Positions 46,053 through 53,935 of a stretch of 64,000 nt of DNA are shown piece after piece. Location: contig NZ_WHOS01000014.1 in NCBI RefSeq assembly GCF_013340935.1, forward strand, positions 62,001 to 126,000. The letters run 5' to 3'. Source of the DNA: Azospirillum melinis (GTDB lineage: Bacteria > Pseudomonadota > Alphaproteobacteria > Azospirillales > Azospirillaceae). Below the pieces are notes generated by a model, which was not told the origin of the DNA, searched no databases, and saw nothing but the letters and a program-made list of their open reading frames with translations. Every line of letters starts with the position of its first letter. The stretch's first letter is position 1. Both the position numbers and the translations under genes were made by a program.

Positions 46053-48287
46053 TCAGACCTCTCCCTCGACCTCGATGTCCGGCTCGATCACCGCGTGCTC
46101 GACATTCCCGCCCATTGCCTGAGTGAACTCAGCATGGACGGGGGCCTGAGCGTCGGCACTCTGCAAGGTGACGATGAAGGTCACATCGCATTCGACCTCG
46201 TCGGTCTCCAACTCAGGATACAGATAGCGGTCGCGCCAGAACAGCCGCGCCGACAGGCGGAGCTCCGGGCCGCCCAGGGTGACGCCGCGCCGGGTCTGCC
46301 GGTTGTAGAAGCGCAGGGGCTGCCACTTGGCATCCTTGGCGCGAGCGATCCCCTCCGCCGTATCGGACGGCAAGCTACCGGCCAACCGGGTCCATTCGCC
46401 TTTTCCGTCCCGGTACTGTAGCGCCGCCTCCAGCCGAGTCGACGCGTAGTTCGTGCCGCGCATGTGCGTCACGGGAGCGAGGATGCAAACCAGCCGGACG
46501 CGACCGTGGAACAGACCTCCCGGACGCAGGCTGAGCGGAATCTCGATGCCCTCCCAGTAGTAGCGCAGCTTCGCGCTCATCCGGCCTTGCCAGCACAGGG
46601 TGACGGTGCCGTCGTCAGTCTCCCAGGGAAGCTGGGGCCGCACCGGGCTGCCATACCCGCGCCGGTAGTGGTGGCGTCCACCGTCCGCGGCGTTGATCAG
46701 CAACGCCTTGACCAAATCCGGCGAGGGCTGGCGCAGATTGGCCCAGGTGTGGGCGGCCAGCCGGCTGACCAGGGCAGCGGCATAGCTCGAGGCCCGGCCA
46801 TAGCGGCCACCGATGACCTGGACGACCGAGAACCAGCTCAGCTCCGGCTTCAGCATCTCGTCAGGACCCAACCCGACCCGGGACACCGGACAGGAGTCGC
46901 CGATCTTGCCCTCCCTGTCGGGAAGGCGGCCGGCCACCGTGAGGGCCGCCTCGGCATCGGCGGGGGGAGCGATCCGCTCCTCGCCGTCGCCGGTGCGGTT
47001 GCCGGTTGAAACGACGAACAGCACTTGGTGCCGGCGGGCGAGCTGGGACAACTGGTGACCGAACTCGCTGACCCGATTCCGCTCGCAGGCATGGCGGAGG
47101 TTGGCGGAGATGTTCCACACGGTGGTTTCGGGATGCGCCTCCAGGACACCGTCGAGGAACAGGATCAGGGCGCCGAGGTCCCAGGGGCCGCTGTAGGTCG
47201 AGCGCGGCACCGCCGGCACGATGCCCAGGCGGCAGTGCAGGGGAGGGAGATCGAGATCGGTGTTCCAGCCATGGGCTTCGACGATCAGCGCCGCGGTGCA
47301 GTTGCCGTGGTTGGTGTCCAGATCGGCCGGTGCCAGGAAGGGTTCGGCTTCCCAGACGACGGCCGGGCGGTAGCGCCGCGAGGTAAAGCCCCCGTCGATG
47401 TGGCCGACGATCGGTTCATCGAGCGAGACCTCACGGTCAAGATCGGGCTCCCGTCCACCTCCGGGGCGCGCCGGCGCGAGGGGAGTGACCGGATCCCAGC
47501 GGACGATGAGACCGCGCTCGCTTCCCTGAAACAGGGCTTCGCGCAAGCGCGCTGTCACCGGGAGGCGCGGGTGATGACCGGCGCGATAGGAGATCTGGAC
47601 CCGTCGACGCTGCTCCGCTGCGGCACCGGGGACCAGCGGGGCACCGCCCGGCTGGCCGTTCGGCAGCACCAGGTCCGAACCGCTTTCCAAGGGCAGGGAC
47701 TGGCCGAGCAGGATCATCGGCTGCTCGGCCATCCAGCGCCAGAGACGCTCAAGGACGGCGTCGCGTGCGGCGACGGACTGGAAGGGCGGCAGGGAGACGA
47801 CGAAACTGGCAGGTGCCGCCGGTCCGTCCAAGGCCGCCGTCGCCCAGGCCTGCTTCAGGCTGTCAGGAGTGATTTCCTTGTGAAGCGGGCGGAAGCTGAT
47901 GATCCGTGAGATGTCCACCCGCTGCGGGATGGTGCTGGGCTGCCGCAGGCGCTGCAACAGAGCATCGCGGCTGGTTGCGGGCACCTCGATCACGTAACCC
48001 GTGTTCCAGGGAGCGACGAGCCGTATGCCGATGTCGGACTGGAAGAGATCGTTCGGCGTGTAGGTTGGAGCCAGCGAAGCGAGGTCGACGCCAACCCAGA
48101 ACAGCGCGTGTCCGGCAAACCAAAGCGTGTGAGGCGATGCCGGGTCGACCAGGCTCGACACCCGTTCGATCAGAGCCCGGCGCCGGTCGGCATAATGGGG
48201 GGTGATTTTGCTGTCGTCTTTACCGCCGCCGGTCACGCGCTCCCGCCGTGGGCGTACCGTCAGCCGCAGCACCGGATTGTTGGGCAA
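46053..48287 (-). CDS. Subtilisin-like (S8) serine peptidase of an AAA-protease pair
   Basis: A 744-aa soluble protein without signal peptide. An N-terminal region of ~285 residues may be regulatory or substrate-binding. The catalytic domain has the S8 triad in degenerate motifs: Asp298 in VGHIDGGFTSR, His327 in DTNHGNCTAALI (for the usual HGTHVAG) and Ser501 in GRASSYAAALVSR (for GTSMAAP). Between them lies VVSTGNRTGDGEE, which should supply the oxyanion Asn. A C-terminal beta-rich domain of ~200 residues follows. Its start overlaps the AAA+ gene by 68 bases in another frame, a strong sign of co-expression. Such cytoplasmic S8-AAA pairs recur in accessory and defence islands; the target is unknown. 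Confidence 0.8.
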   Translation of the reverse strand: MPNNPVLRLTVRPRRERVTGGGKDDSKITPHYADRRRALIERVSSLVDPASPHTLWFAGHALFWVGVDLASLAPTYTPNDLFQSDIGIRLVAPWNTGYVIEVPATSRDALLQRLRQPSTIPQRVDISRIISFRPLHKEITPDSLKQAWATAALDGPAAPASFVVSLPPFQSVAARDAVLERLWRWMAEQPMILLGQSLPLESGSDLVLPNGQPGGAPLVPGAAAEQRRRVQISYRAGHHPRLPVTARLREALFQGSERGLIVRWDPVTPLAPARPGGGREPDLDREVSLDEPIVGHIDGGFTSRRYRPAVVWEAEPFLAPADLDTNHGNCTAALIVEAHGWNTDLDLPPLHCRLGIVPAVPRSTYSGPWDLGALILFLDGVLEAHPETTVWNISANLRHACERNRVSEFGHQLSQLARRHQVLFVVSTGNRTGDGEERIAPPADAEAALTVAGRLPDREGKIGDSCPVSRVGLGPDEMLKPELSWFSVVQVIGGRYGRASSYAAALVSRLAAHTWANLRQPSPDLVKALLINAADGGRHHYRRGYGSPVRPQLPWETDDGTVTLCWQGRMSAKLRYYWEGIEIPLSLRPGGLFHGRVRLVCILAPVTHMRGTNYASTRLEAALQYRDGKGEWTRLAGSLPSDTAEGIARAKDAKWQPLRFYNRQTRRGVTLGGPELRLSARLFWRDRYLYPELETDEVECDVTFIVTLQSADAQAPVHAEFTQAMGGNVEHAVIEPDIEVEGEV

Positions 48288-49446
48288 GGCCGCTCCTTTG
48301 CTTCCCCCCGGCGCGCTTCACCCGCGCGTCCTTTGCCACGGCCTCGTAGGTCACGGAGAAGAGGGCGCTGAGCTGGCCGTTGGTCAAACCGAACCGTTCG
48401 CCGACCGCCCGACGCAGACTCAGGGTCGCGTCACGGTCGAGCTCGCCTATGGTTGGTAACGAAAATTTCCCATTCGCGCAATCGAGAAGCGCACCTGCGA
48501 TTGCGGAGAAGGAAACTTTTGTCCGTTTCAGATGAGCGGTGCGCCGGGCGGCAAGCGCGATCTCTGCGACATCGGAGCCCGACAACCCTTCCGACATGCC
48601 GGCCAAGGCGTTGGCGATGGAGGCCTCCGCAGGGTCGAGGCTTAGGTAATGGGACCACAGGCTGGCGCGCAGTCCCTCCGCCGGCCGGTCGACGGTGAGG
48701 CGGTACGGGAAGCGGCGCCACACCGCCGGATCGAGCAGGTGGCCGTGGTTGCTGGCGGCAATGACGACACAGCGATGGTCGAGGCGGTCGAGCCCTTGCA
48801 GCAGAGTGTTGACGACGCGCTTCAACTCACCGATGTCGCGGGCATCGTCCCGCTGCTTGGCGACGGCGTCGATCTCGTCCAGGAACAGCAGACCCTGTTC
48901 GCGCTGGACGAAGTCGAAGATGCCGCGGATGTTCTTGGCCGTGTCTCCGAGCAGCGAAGACACGATGGTGTCGAGCCGGGCGACATGGAAGGGCAACCCC
49001 AGGCGCGCCGCGATGTGGCCAGCCGTCAGGGTCTTGCCGGTCCCTGGCGGCCCGACCAGCAGCAGATTGGAGCGTGGCGCCAGTCCGGCCCCGGCGAGCT
49101 CATCGGCTGCCTGCGCTTCGGCGATGAACCGCTCCAGCAGCTGGGAGTCCTCGTCGTCCAGGAACAGCGGGCCTGTCGGCCAGGGCAGTTCCTCGACCAG
49201 GGGGGATTTGGTCTTGACGTCGAGGGGCGCCATAGCGTGCGGTGGACGGGTTCCGCCCGCGCCTCGGAACAGCCGCGTGAGCCGCTCCTGCGTCCCGACC
49301 CGCTCCCGTTCGGGGAGGCTGCCGACCAGGGTGGTGCCGAGGCGGCGGACCGCGACGAAGTCGGAATTGAGTGCGGCTTCGATCAACGCCAGGACCGTGT
49401 CGGATGGCCGCGGCTCCTGCATCGGACCAAGTGGCATGAAAGACAT
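48220..49446 (-). CDS. AAA+ ATPase partner of the S8 peptidase
   Basis: A 408-aa protein. The AAA+ core has NLLLVGPPGTGKTLTAGHIA (Walker A), then GLLFLDEIDAVAKQRDDARD (Walker B), sensor-1 VVIAASNHGHLLDPAVWRRF and an arginine finger region, with a FtsH/CDC48-like lid (SGSDVAEIALAARRTAHLKR). The N-terminal ~100 residues are a possible substrate-recognition domain. The ATG at 49446 follows GGGAGGGGTCG; an upstream frame opening at 49479 is less likely. The C-terminal tail overlaps the peptidase start by 68 bases. It may unfold or sense a target and activate the peptidase. Confidence 0.8.
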   Translation of the reverse strand: MSFMPLGPMQEPRPSDTVLALIEAALNSDFVAVRRLGTTLVGSLPERERVGTQERLTRLFRGAGGTRPPHAMAPLDVKTKSPLVEELPWPTGPLFLDDEDSQLLERFIAEAQAADELAGAGLAPRSNLLLVGPPGTGKTLTAGHIAARLGLPFHVARLDTIVSSLLGDTAKNIRGIFDFVQREQGLLFLDEIDAVAKQRDDARDIGELKRVVNTLLQGLDRLDHRCVVIAASNHGHLLDPAVWRRFPYRLTVDRPAEGLRASLWSHYLSLDPAEASIANALAGMSEGLSGSDVAEIALAARRTAHLKRTKVSFSAIAGALLDCANGKFSLPTIGELDRDATLSLRRAVGERFGLTNGQLSALFSVTYEAVAKDARVKRAGGKQRSGLAQQSGAAADGTPTAGARDRRR

Positions 49447-49935
49447 CGACCCCTCCCAACCCTTTTGATTTCCAGACACAACTTTTTTACTTATGCATGC
49501 AATCTATCTATTGATAAGTATGCGCTCCAAATCACTCTGTCGCAACCGCGTATCAGATACAAAAGTTGCCTTTTTGACCCTGTGAGGATTCCATTCGGAA
49601 TCCGGATGGCGCTGAGGCTGGCCCCTCGAAATCTCTTTCATTGCCAGCAGAGGAAACAGAATTGCTCCTCGTGAGTTCCCCTCCTTCAGGCCCGCTGGGA
49701 TGAGAGTGGGACTGACAGTAAAAATAGAAGGCAAGAAGGAGAGGTGTAAGCAGAATTTAGAAAATACTGGATGCCTCAAGACCATGGCGTTCAGATTGGA
49801 AATGATTCTGACGAGGAGCGCGGTGCCGCCGGTGAACTGACTGGCGGGGATTGTGGCCACGGACGTTCGGTCGTATCGAGAGGAGCGAGGGCGCCGCAGC
49901 CACGGCGGTTGGAAGGGGCAGAGTGCTAGGATCGA
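49447..49935. other. Spacer with promoter of the AAA-peptidase pair
   Basis: A less GC-rich stretch (especially 49480-49600 and 49700-49800) upstream of the AAA gene. Long minus-strand frames here lack family resemblance. The promoter for 49446 leftward should lie here. Confidence 0.4.
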
Positions 49936-50262
49936 TCAGACCGACGCCAAACTCTCCACAGAAAGAGTGGTTGATGGGCCGGGACCGGTCATGAGCCGAT
50001 CTACCGTCACGGGAAGGCCCAGGCCATGCCCGGCGGCACTGTGTCCTGCCTCGGTGGCTGCCGCCCAGTAGTAGCCGGCGATGAACGCCCGGACTTCGCT
50101 TGTCAGAGTGTGCGGAGACCGCTCTGCGAGCTGGGAGACAAGGGCATTGACCGTCATACCCTCTCGCCGGGCAGCCTCGCGGAGCGCGTCCCACATGACG
50201 GGTTCCAGGCGCATCGAGGTCCGGTGACCATTGACCGTTACATTTTTTGAAACCAGACCCAC
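49936..50262 (-). CDS. Ribbon-helix-helix DNA-binding protein
   Basis: A 108-aa protein. The N-terminus (VTVNGHRTSMRLEPVMWDAL, then REAARREGMTVNALVSQLAE) is a ribbon-helix-helix of the type with a T-S-(V/M)-R-LEP strand. The remaining ~50 residues are unassigned. The start is taken as GTG at 50262, preceded by CGGAGGGGATT; the frame upstream to 50628 has no ribosome-binding support. Likely a local repressor for the AAA-peptidase pair downstream on the same strand or for the divergent TnsE-like gene. Confidence 0.7.
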   Translation of the reverse strand: MGLVSKNVTVNGHRTSMRLEPVMWDALREAARREGMTVNALVSQLAERSPHTLTSEVRAFIAGYYWAAATEAGHSAAGHGLGLPVTVDRLMTGPGPSTTLSVESLASV

Positions 50263-50692
50263 AATCCCCTCCGAAAAATTGATCTCATAAGTATGTTTTT
50301 CTACTACCGGTGACAGGGGGTGACAGTGAAGTCCTTCACAGTTCTGGCTGACAGATCCGGTCGCAAGCCGATGCCGCTGCTGATGGACAAGGGGAGAGTG
50401 TTCGGTGCCATCGCTGCGGCAGGCGTGTCCCGATTCGCCTGGTTTTTGCATCTCTGAGGCGACATTGCCATCCGAGGAACGGCATCGATAACCTCGTTGC
50501 GCTAACGAAATGAGCGGCGCCGGTGCCAGCAGGGCGTGCGGAAAGCCTTCTTCCGGAAGCCTCGTTTCGTATCCAAATCGATATGGTGCACCCAGCCATC
50601 GATTTGACGGCTGGCTGACACAATGCAATCGATTGCTTGCGCGTCACCCGCTCGGCCACTCTGATAACCCGAATGAGCTGAGGGAGATGGGC

Positions 50693-52588
50693 GTGGCACT
50701 CAATTCAGTCCGTGCTTCCGCCGAGGATATAGATCCTTTCTTCGAGACCTTCCCTGAGGGCGGACCGTGGCGTCTGGTCTGGATCAATGGTCCGCATAGC
50801 AACGCGACTGATCCCTTCGACCCATTGATCGAATGTCTGTTCGTTGGGGTTGGGGTGAATTCCGTGCCTAAGAGGGCCCTAGCAGGAGCGGGATGGTTGC
50901 CGCTGTTGATCATCGGCAGCATCTGGCACGATCGTCAGAAGATTGCCGATGGCGTTGAGGGACTGGAAGACTGCACGCTCGACGTGACCATCGGGTCGGA
51001 TCGGATCGTTGAATTCGGCGGATACGACCTGGTCTCGCCACAGCGCAAGACCGACTACATCCTGCCGCCCCATGTTTACCGGCTCCACAGCAGGGATGTC
51101 CGGCTGGTCGGCGTGCAGGTGGGCAACGACCCCTACGGCCTGATCATCCCGGCTCTTACCCTGGCCCAGTTCTATATCGGAACCTCGACGGCCCTCGCCC
51201 AAGCCTTGTTGAACGGAGCGTTCCAGCGAGACCCGGGAAGTCTGTGCGATCTCACGCGCACCAGGATGGAGATCGTGCCAGCCGATCCGTCGTCCTCGGC
51301 AACCGCTGACGCCCCTCGGCGGGTGCTTCGGATTGCACCCCGAACCGGCTTTGGTCGGGATGATTGCTGCACGCTTGGTCGCTTCTTTGGCTCCGCGGAA
51401 AACTCTGCCGAGCGTCAGGCCTTCTGCTTGCCCTTCCTGGCAGCCATGGCTGCAGCGGCCGGACGGCGGCCAGCCTCGCTGTACGCGACGTTTCCCGTCA
51501 CCGGACGCACGAGGCTGACGGGAGAGGGAAAGCGGTTCAAGGCTACGCTGGCCGACGGTACTTCGACGGAACGGGTCCTTCTGCTCCGTCTCGTCCAATG
51601 TACGGCACCGTTCCCATTCGATGAGCTGATCATCGAGCGGTGCGAGGACGAGTCCGCCGACACTCATGACGAGGGCGGACGTGTGCTGATACACAGCATC
51701 GCAGGCTATGTCGGCCCGAAACGGGTGGTCAATAATCGCAAGCCAAATCGGCACTTGCCGCGAGAAGATCTGAAACTTCCCTCCATTGTCCCCCGTTTCC
51801 CGGCACTCAACGACTTGCCGATCCATGTCGAGACCGTCGAGCGCGTCTCGACCAGCACGCCTGTTGTGCACATCCCGGGCGAGGCACTCGTTCCGGACGA
51901 GGTGTCGACCGGTGTGTTGGGGGCAGACCAGGGAACCGTGCGCCGGGTGAGGCTCATCACCGGGGATGAGCACCCTCCTGCCAACCCGCCGACCGAGCCC
52001 GAGGTCGATTTGTTCTGCGACGTCCTGGGTGCGCTGTCATGCCACCCCTCCGTGGCCGGTCTTGCTGCTCTGGTGTTGCCGCCGGGAGCCGAGCGGCGCC
52101 ATGGCGACTTCACCTTCGGCTGCCTGCCGCCGCACCCCAATGGAGGGCATTGGCACAAGATCACGGACCTGCTGACCCGCATGGTGCTTGCGGCGGAGTT
52201 CTCCGTGTCCGGACGCTGGGCTTGTCTGATGGGCCTCGAACCACGCCCGGAGCGTCCTAAAGACTGGGACGGGATGATGCTGATCGCTCGGCCGGATGGC
52301 AGCCGCTTGTCGGAACAGGACCTGTGCAGCGTCGTCACGGTCGTGCGCGCCCGGCGGGGGCAATGGGGGGAGCGGATGAATGGCCGGAGTGTCGGCGATC
52401 TGCCGCACCATCTGTTGTTCACCAAGTTCAGAACGGAAACCGCCACGGTGGATCAGATCGTGGAGGCGGTTCTGGCAAGGGCTGAGGCGCTGTCGGCTCA
52501 TAGCTCCACAGGCGCCGAACATACGCATCCCGACCCAGCGGCTGATGAAGATCGCAGCGCAAATCGTCGACCGCCAGCATCCAGATGA
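50693..52588 (+). CDS. Possible TnsE-like transposition protein
   Basis: A 631-aa protein. The GTG at 50693 has GAGGGAG at good spacing; an ATG at 50687 is in frame but too close to it. The N-terminal half has PWRLVWINGPHSNATDPFDP and then YGLIIPALTLAQFYIGTSTA with LAQALLNGAF, a pattern like the YHIPQLELARSLF block of Tn7 TnsE. The C-terminal ~180 residues (GGHWHKITDLLTRMVLAAEF, then GRWACLMGLEPRP and a DGMMLIAR strand) recall the TnsE C-terminal DNA- or clamp-binding domain. TnsE directs Tn7 to replicating DNA on conjugative plasmids. The assignment rests on pattern memory and position ~1.3 kb from tniQ. Its 3' end overlaps the convergent gene at 52428 by 161 bases. Confidence 0.4.
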   Translation: MALNSVRASAEDIDPFFETFPEGGPWRLVWINGPHSNATDPFDPLIECLFVGVGVNSVPKRALAGAGWLPLLIIGSIWHDRQKIADGVEGLEDCTLDVTIGSDRIVEFGGYDLVSPQRKTDYILPPHVYRLHSRDVRLVGVQVGNDPYGLIIPALTLAQFYIGTSTALAQALLNGAFQRDPGSLCDLTRTRMEIVPADPSSSATADAPRRVLRIAPRTGFGRDDCCTLGRFFGSAENSAERQAFCLPFLAAMAAAAGRRPASLYATFPVTGRTRLTGEGKRFKATLADGTSTERVLLLRLVQCTAPFPFDELIIERCEDESADTHDEGGRVLIHSIAGYVGPKRVVNNRKPNRHLPREDLKLPSIVPRFPALNDLPIHVETVERVSTSTPVVHIPGEALVPDEVSTGVLGADQGTVRRVRLITGDEHPPANPPTEPEVDLFCDVLGALSCHPSVAGLAALVLPPGAERRHGDFTFGCLPPHPNGGHWHKITDLLTRMVLAAEFSVSGRWACLMGLEPRPERPKDWDGMMLIARPDGSRLSEQDLCSVVTVVRARRGQWGERMNGRSVGDLPHHLLFTKFRTETATVDQIVEAVLARAEALSAHSSTGAEHTHPDPAADEDRSANRRPPASR

Positions 52589-53093
52589 TCGCGGCATGGG
52601 CGGCCGGCGCAGAGATGCCGAGCCGGCCCGCCCGCGCCATCAGGACGCCGATCGATAACAACGTATGCGGTGGGCATTCGCTGCAGATCGCCCGTTCCAC
52701 CGCGCGGGTCGGGCAGGCGGGGCGGCTGGCGACCAAACGCTCCAGATTGCCACGGAGGACCGGCGACATCGAACGGTCGGTCAGCAGGAAATAGTCTTCC
52801 TTGCGCTGGACGGCGGCTTGCCGCGTGGTTCGCATATTCTCGCCGATCGCTCTCCACTGCCGGCGCAACGACGTCCGCTGCATCGCGTCGATGACAATGG
52901 CGCGCTCTCTCCCGCAGTGCCGGCGCACCAACCGCAGCCGGAGCAGATCGGGAGAGGGCGATGGGCGGCATTCCCAGCGATAGATCCAACGGCGGAAAGC
53001 GAGCGCCAGAGCGAGGTCCGCGGTGAGCGGTCCACCGATGCGGGCCAACGCCGTTGGATCGGGCAAGGTGGTTCCCCAAGGAATAGTCTTCAT
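52428..53093 (-). CDS. TnsA-like protein lacking the nuclease residues
   Basis: A 221-aa protein. Alignment by eye with TnsA at 57864-58496 is good from the nuclease core onward: AIVIDAMQRTSLRRQWRAI lies opposite VVLYEVKYREQLRKLWPTH, YFLLTDRSM opposite FRIVTDLTI, and the C-terminal winged-helix AAIIWMLAVDDLRCDLHQPL opposite a similar AALWPML...PLG stretch. The catalytic E-x-K of TnsA is replaced by D-A-M, and the earlier E and D motifs are not seen, so it should not cut DNA. Its ATG overlaps the stop of the XRE gene (ATGA). It might regulate the TnsABC complex, act in targeting or be a relic. Inference. Confidence 0.5.
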   Translation of the reverse strand: MKTIPWGTTLPDPTALARIGGPLTADLALALAFRRWIYRWECRPSPSPDLLRLRLVRRHCGRERAIVIDAMQRTSLRRQWRAIGENMRTTRQAAVQRKEDYFLLTDRSMSPVLRGNLERLVASRPACPTRAVERAICSECPPHTLLSIGVLMARAGRLGISAPAAHAAIIWMLAVDDLRCDLHQPLGRDAYVRRLWSYEPTAPQPLPEPPPRSDPPWRFPF

Positions 53094-53422
53094 TCCGCGT
53101 TCACGAGCCGGATGAGCGATACGGCGATGCGCAAAGCCTCCTCTGTGCGCTGCGGCCTGCGGCCGGCCTCCACGCGCAGTTCCTCCAGCAATGCAGTGCA
53201 GGCGGATGTGTTCACGGAGTGTTGCTGGCTGGAGGAATGACGGAGCGCAGCAAAGCGCTTTATCACCTTTGGGCCCGGGGGTTTCGTATCCTTCTCAAGC
53301 TTGCTGTACCAACTCTGGTGTATTCCCAGAAGAGGGGCCGCCTGCGTTTGTTTGAGGCCCAGCTTGTTCCGCCATGCTTTGAGGTCCTCACCGAACGTCG
53401 TCTGCTCCGTCATCGACTGCAA
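53090..53422 (-). CDS. XRE-family transcriptional regulator
   Basis: A 110-aa protein with an N-terminal Cro/C1-type HTH (TFGEDLKAWRNKLGLKQTQA, then APLLGIHQSWYSKLEKDTKP) followed by a helical tail. It overlaps the downstream TnsA-like gene by 4 bases (ATGA) and is divergent from the winged-helix gene at 53504 across ~80 bases, a likely shared operator region with the AT-rich stretch 53425-53465. ATG at 53413 is an alternative start. Probably controls one or both divergent operons of the transposon. Confidence 0.75.
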   Translation of the reverse strand: MQSMTEQTTFGEDLKAWRNKLGLKQTQAAPLLGIHQSWYSKLEKDTKPPGPKVIKRFAALRHSSSQQHSVNTSACTALLEELRVEAGRRPQRTEEALRIAVSLIRLVNAE

Positions 53423-53503
53423 CCTCGGTATTGAAGAATATTAAGAATATGATTAGAATTCTTCATCTGCAAGGGAAGATGACAGGCCGGTGGAGGGGTG
53501 CCG

Positions 53504-53935
53504 ATGAGCGCGCACACGCAATTCAGCCAGGAGCTCGCCGGCAGGGTGGCTGTCATCCGACAGGAGATCATCGCGGCAACCGGGCAGATCGACCGGCTCC
53601 AGGAGCGGTTGAGTGTGCTGCGGTCGTCGCTGGCCGATGCCGAAGCGGCTGCCCGTGTGCTGACGGTTCCATTGCCGGCCCCTTTGACCGTGGCGGCCAC
53701 GACGGGCCGTGCGGTCGGCAAGGGGGCATTCCAAGCCCAGGTCCTCGCCGCTCTGACCGCGGCCTATCCGAAAAGCCTGAGGGCATCGGACATCGCACGC
53801 GAAGCCCAGGCGCGTCTCGGTCTGGCCGTGCATCCCAAGACCACGGGCATGGTGCTGAACCGCCTCAAGCACGCGGGGCGGGTGGAGCGCGACGGTCGGA
53901 CGTGGCGCTTGGTGCCGGTTCCGGTCCTGCCGTAA
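53504..53935 (+). CDS. Coiled-coil plus winged-helix DNA-binding protein
   Basis: A 143-aa protein. The N-terminal ~55 residues form a predicted coiled coil (VAVIRQEIIAATGQIDRLQE, then RLSVLRSSLADAEAAARV). A linker and a C-terminal winged helix follow (AQVLAALTAAYPKSLRASDI, then KTTGMVLNRLKHAGRVERDG with a final WRLVP strand). The ATG follows GGAGGGGTGCCG. The stop lies inside the 3' end of the convergent tniQ gene (71-base overlap). It probably binds DNA as a dimer and may be a cargo regulator of the Tn7-like element. Confidence 0.65.
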   Translation: MSAHTQFSQELAGRVAVIRQEIIAATGQIDRLQERLSVLRSSLADAEAAARVLTVPLPAPLTVAATTGRAVGKGAFQAQVLAALTAAYPKSLRASDIAREAQARLGLAVHPKTTGMVLNRLKHAGRVERDGRTWRLVPVPVLP

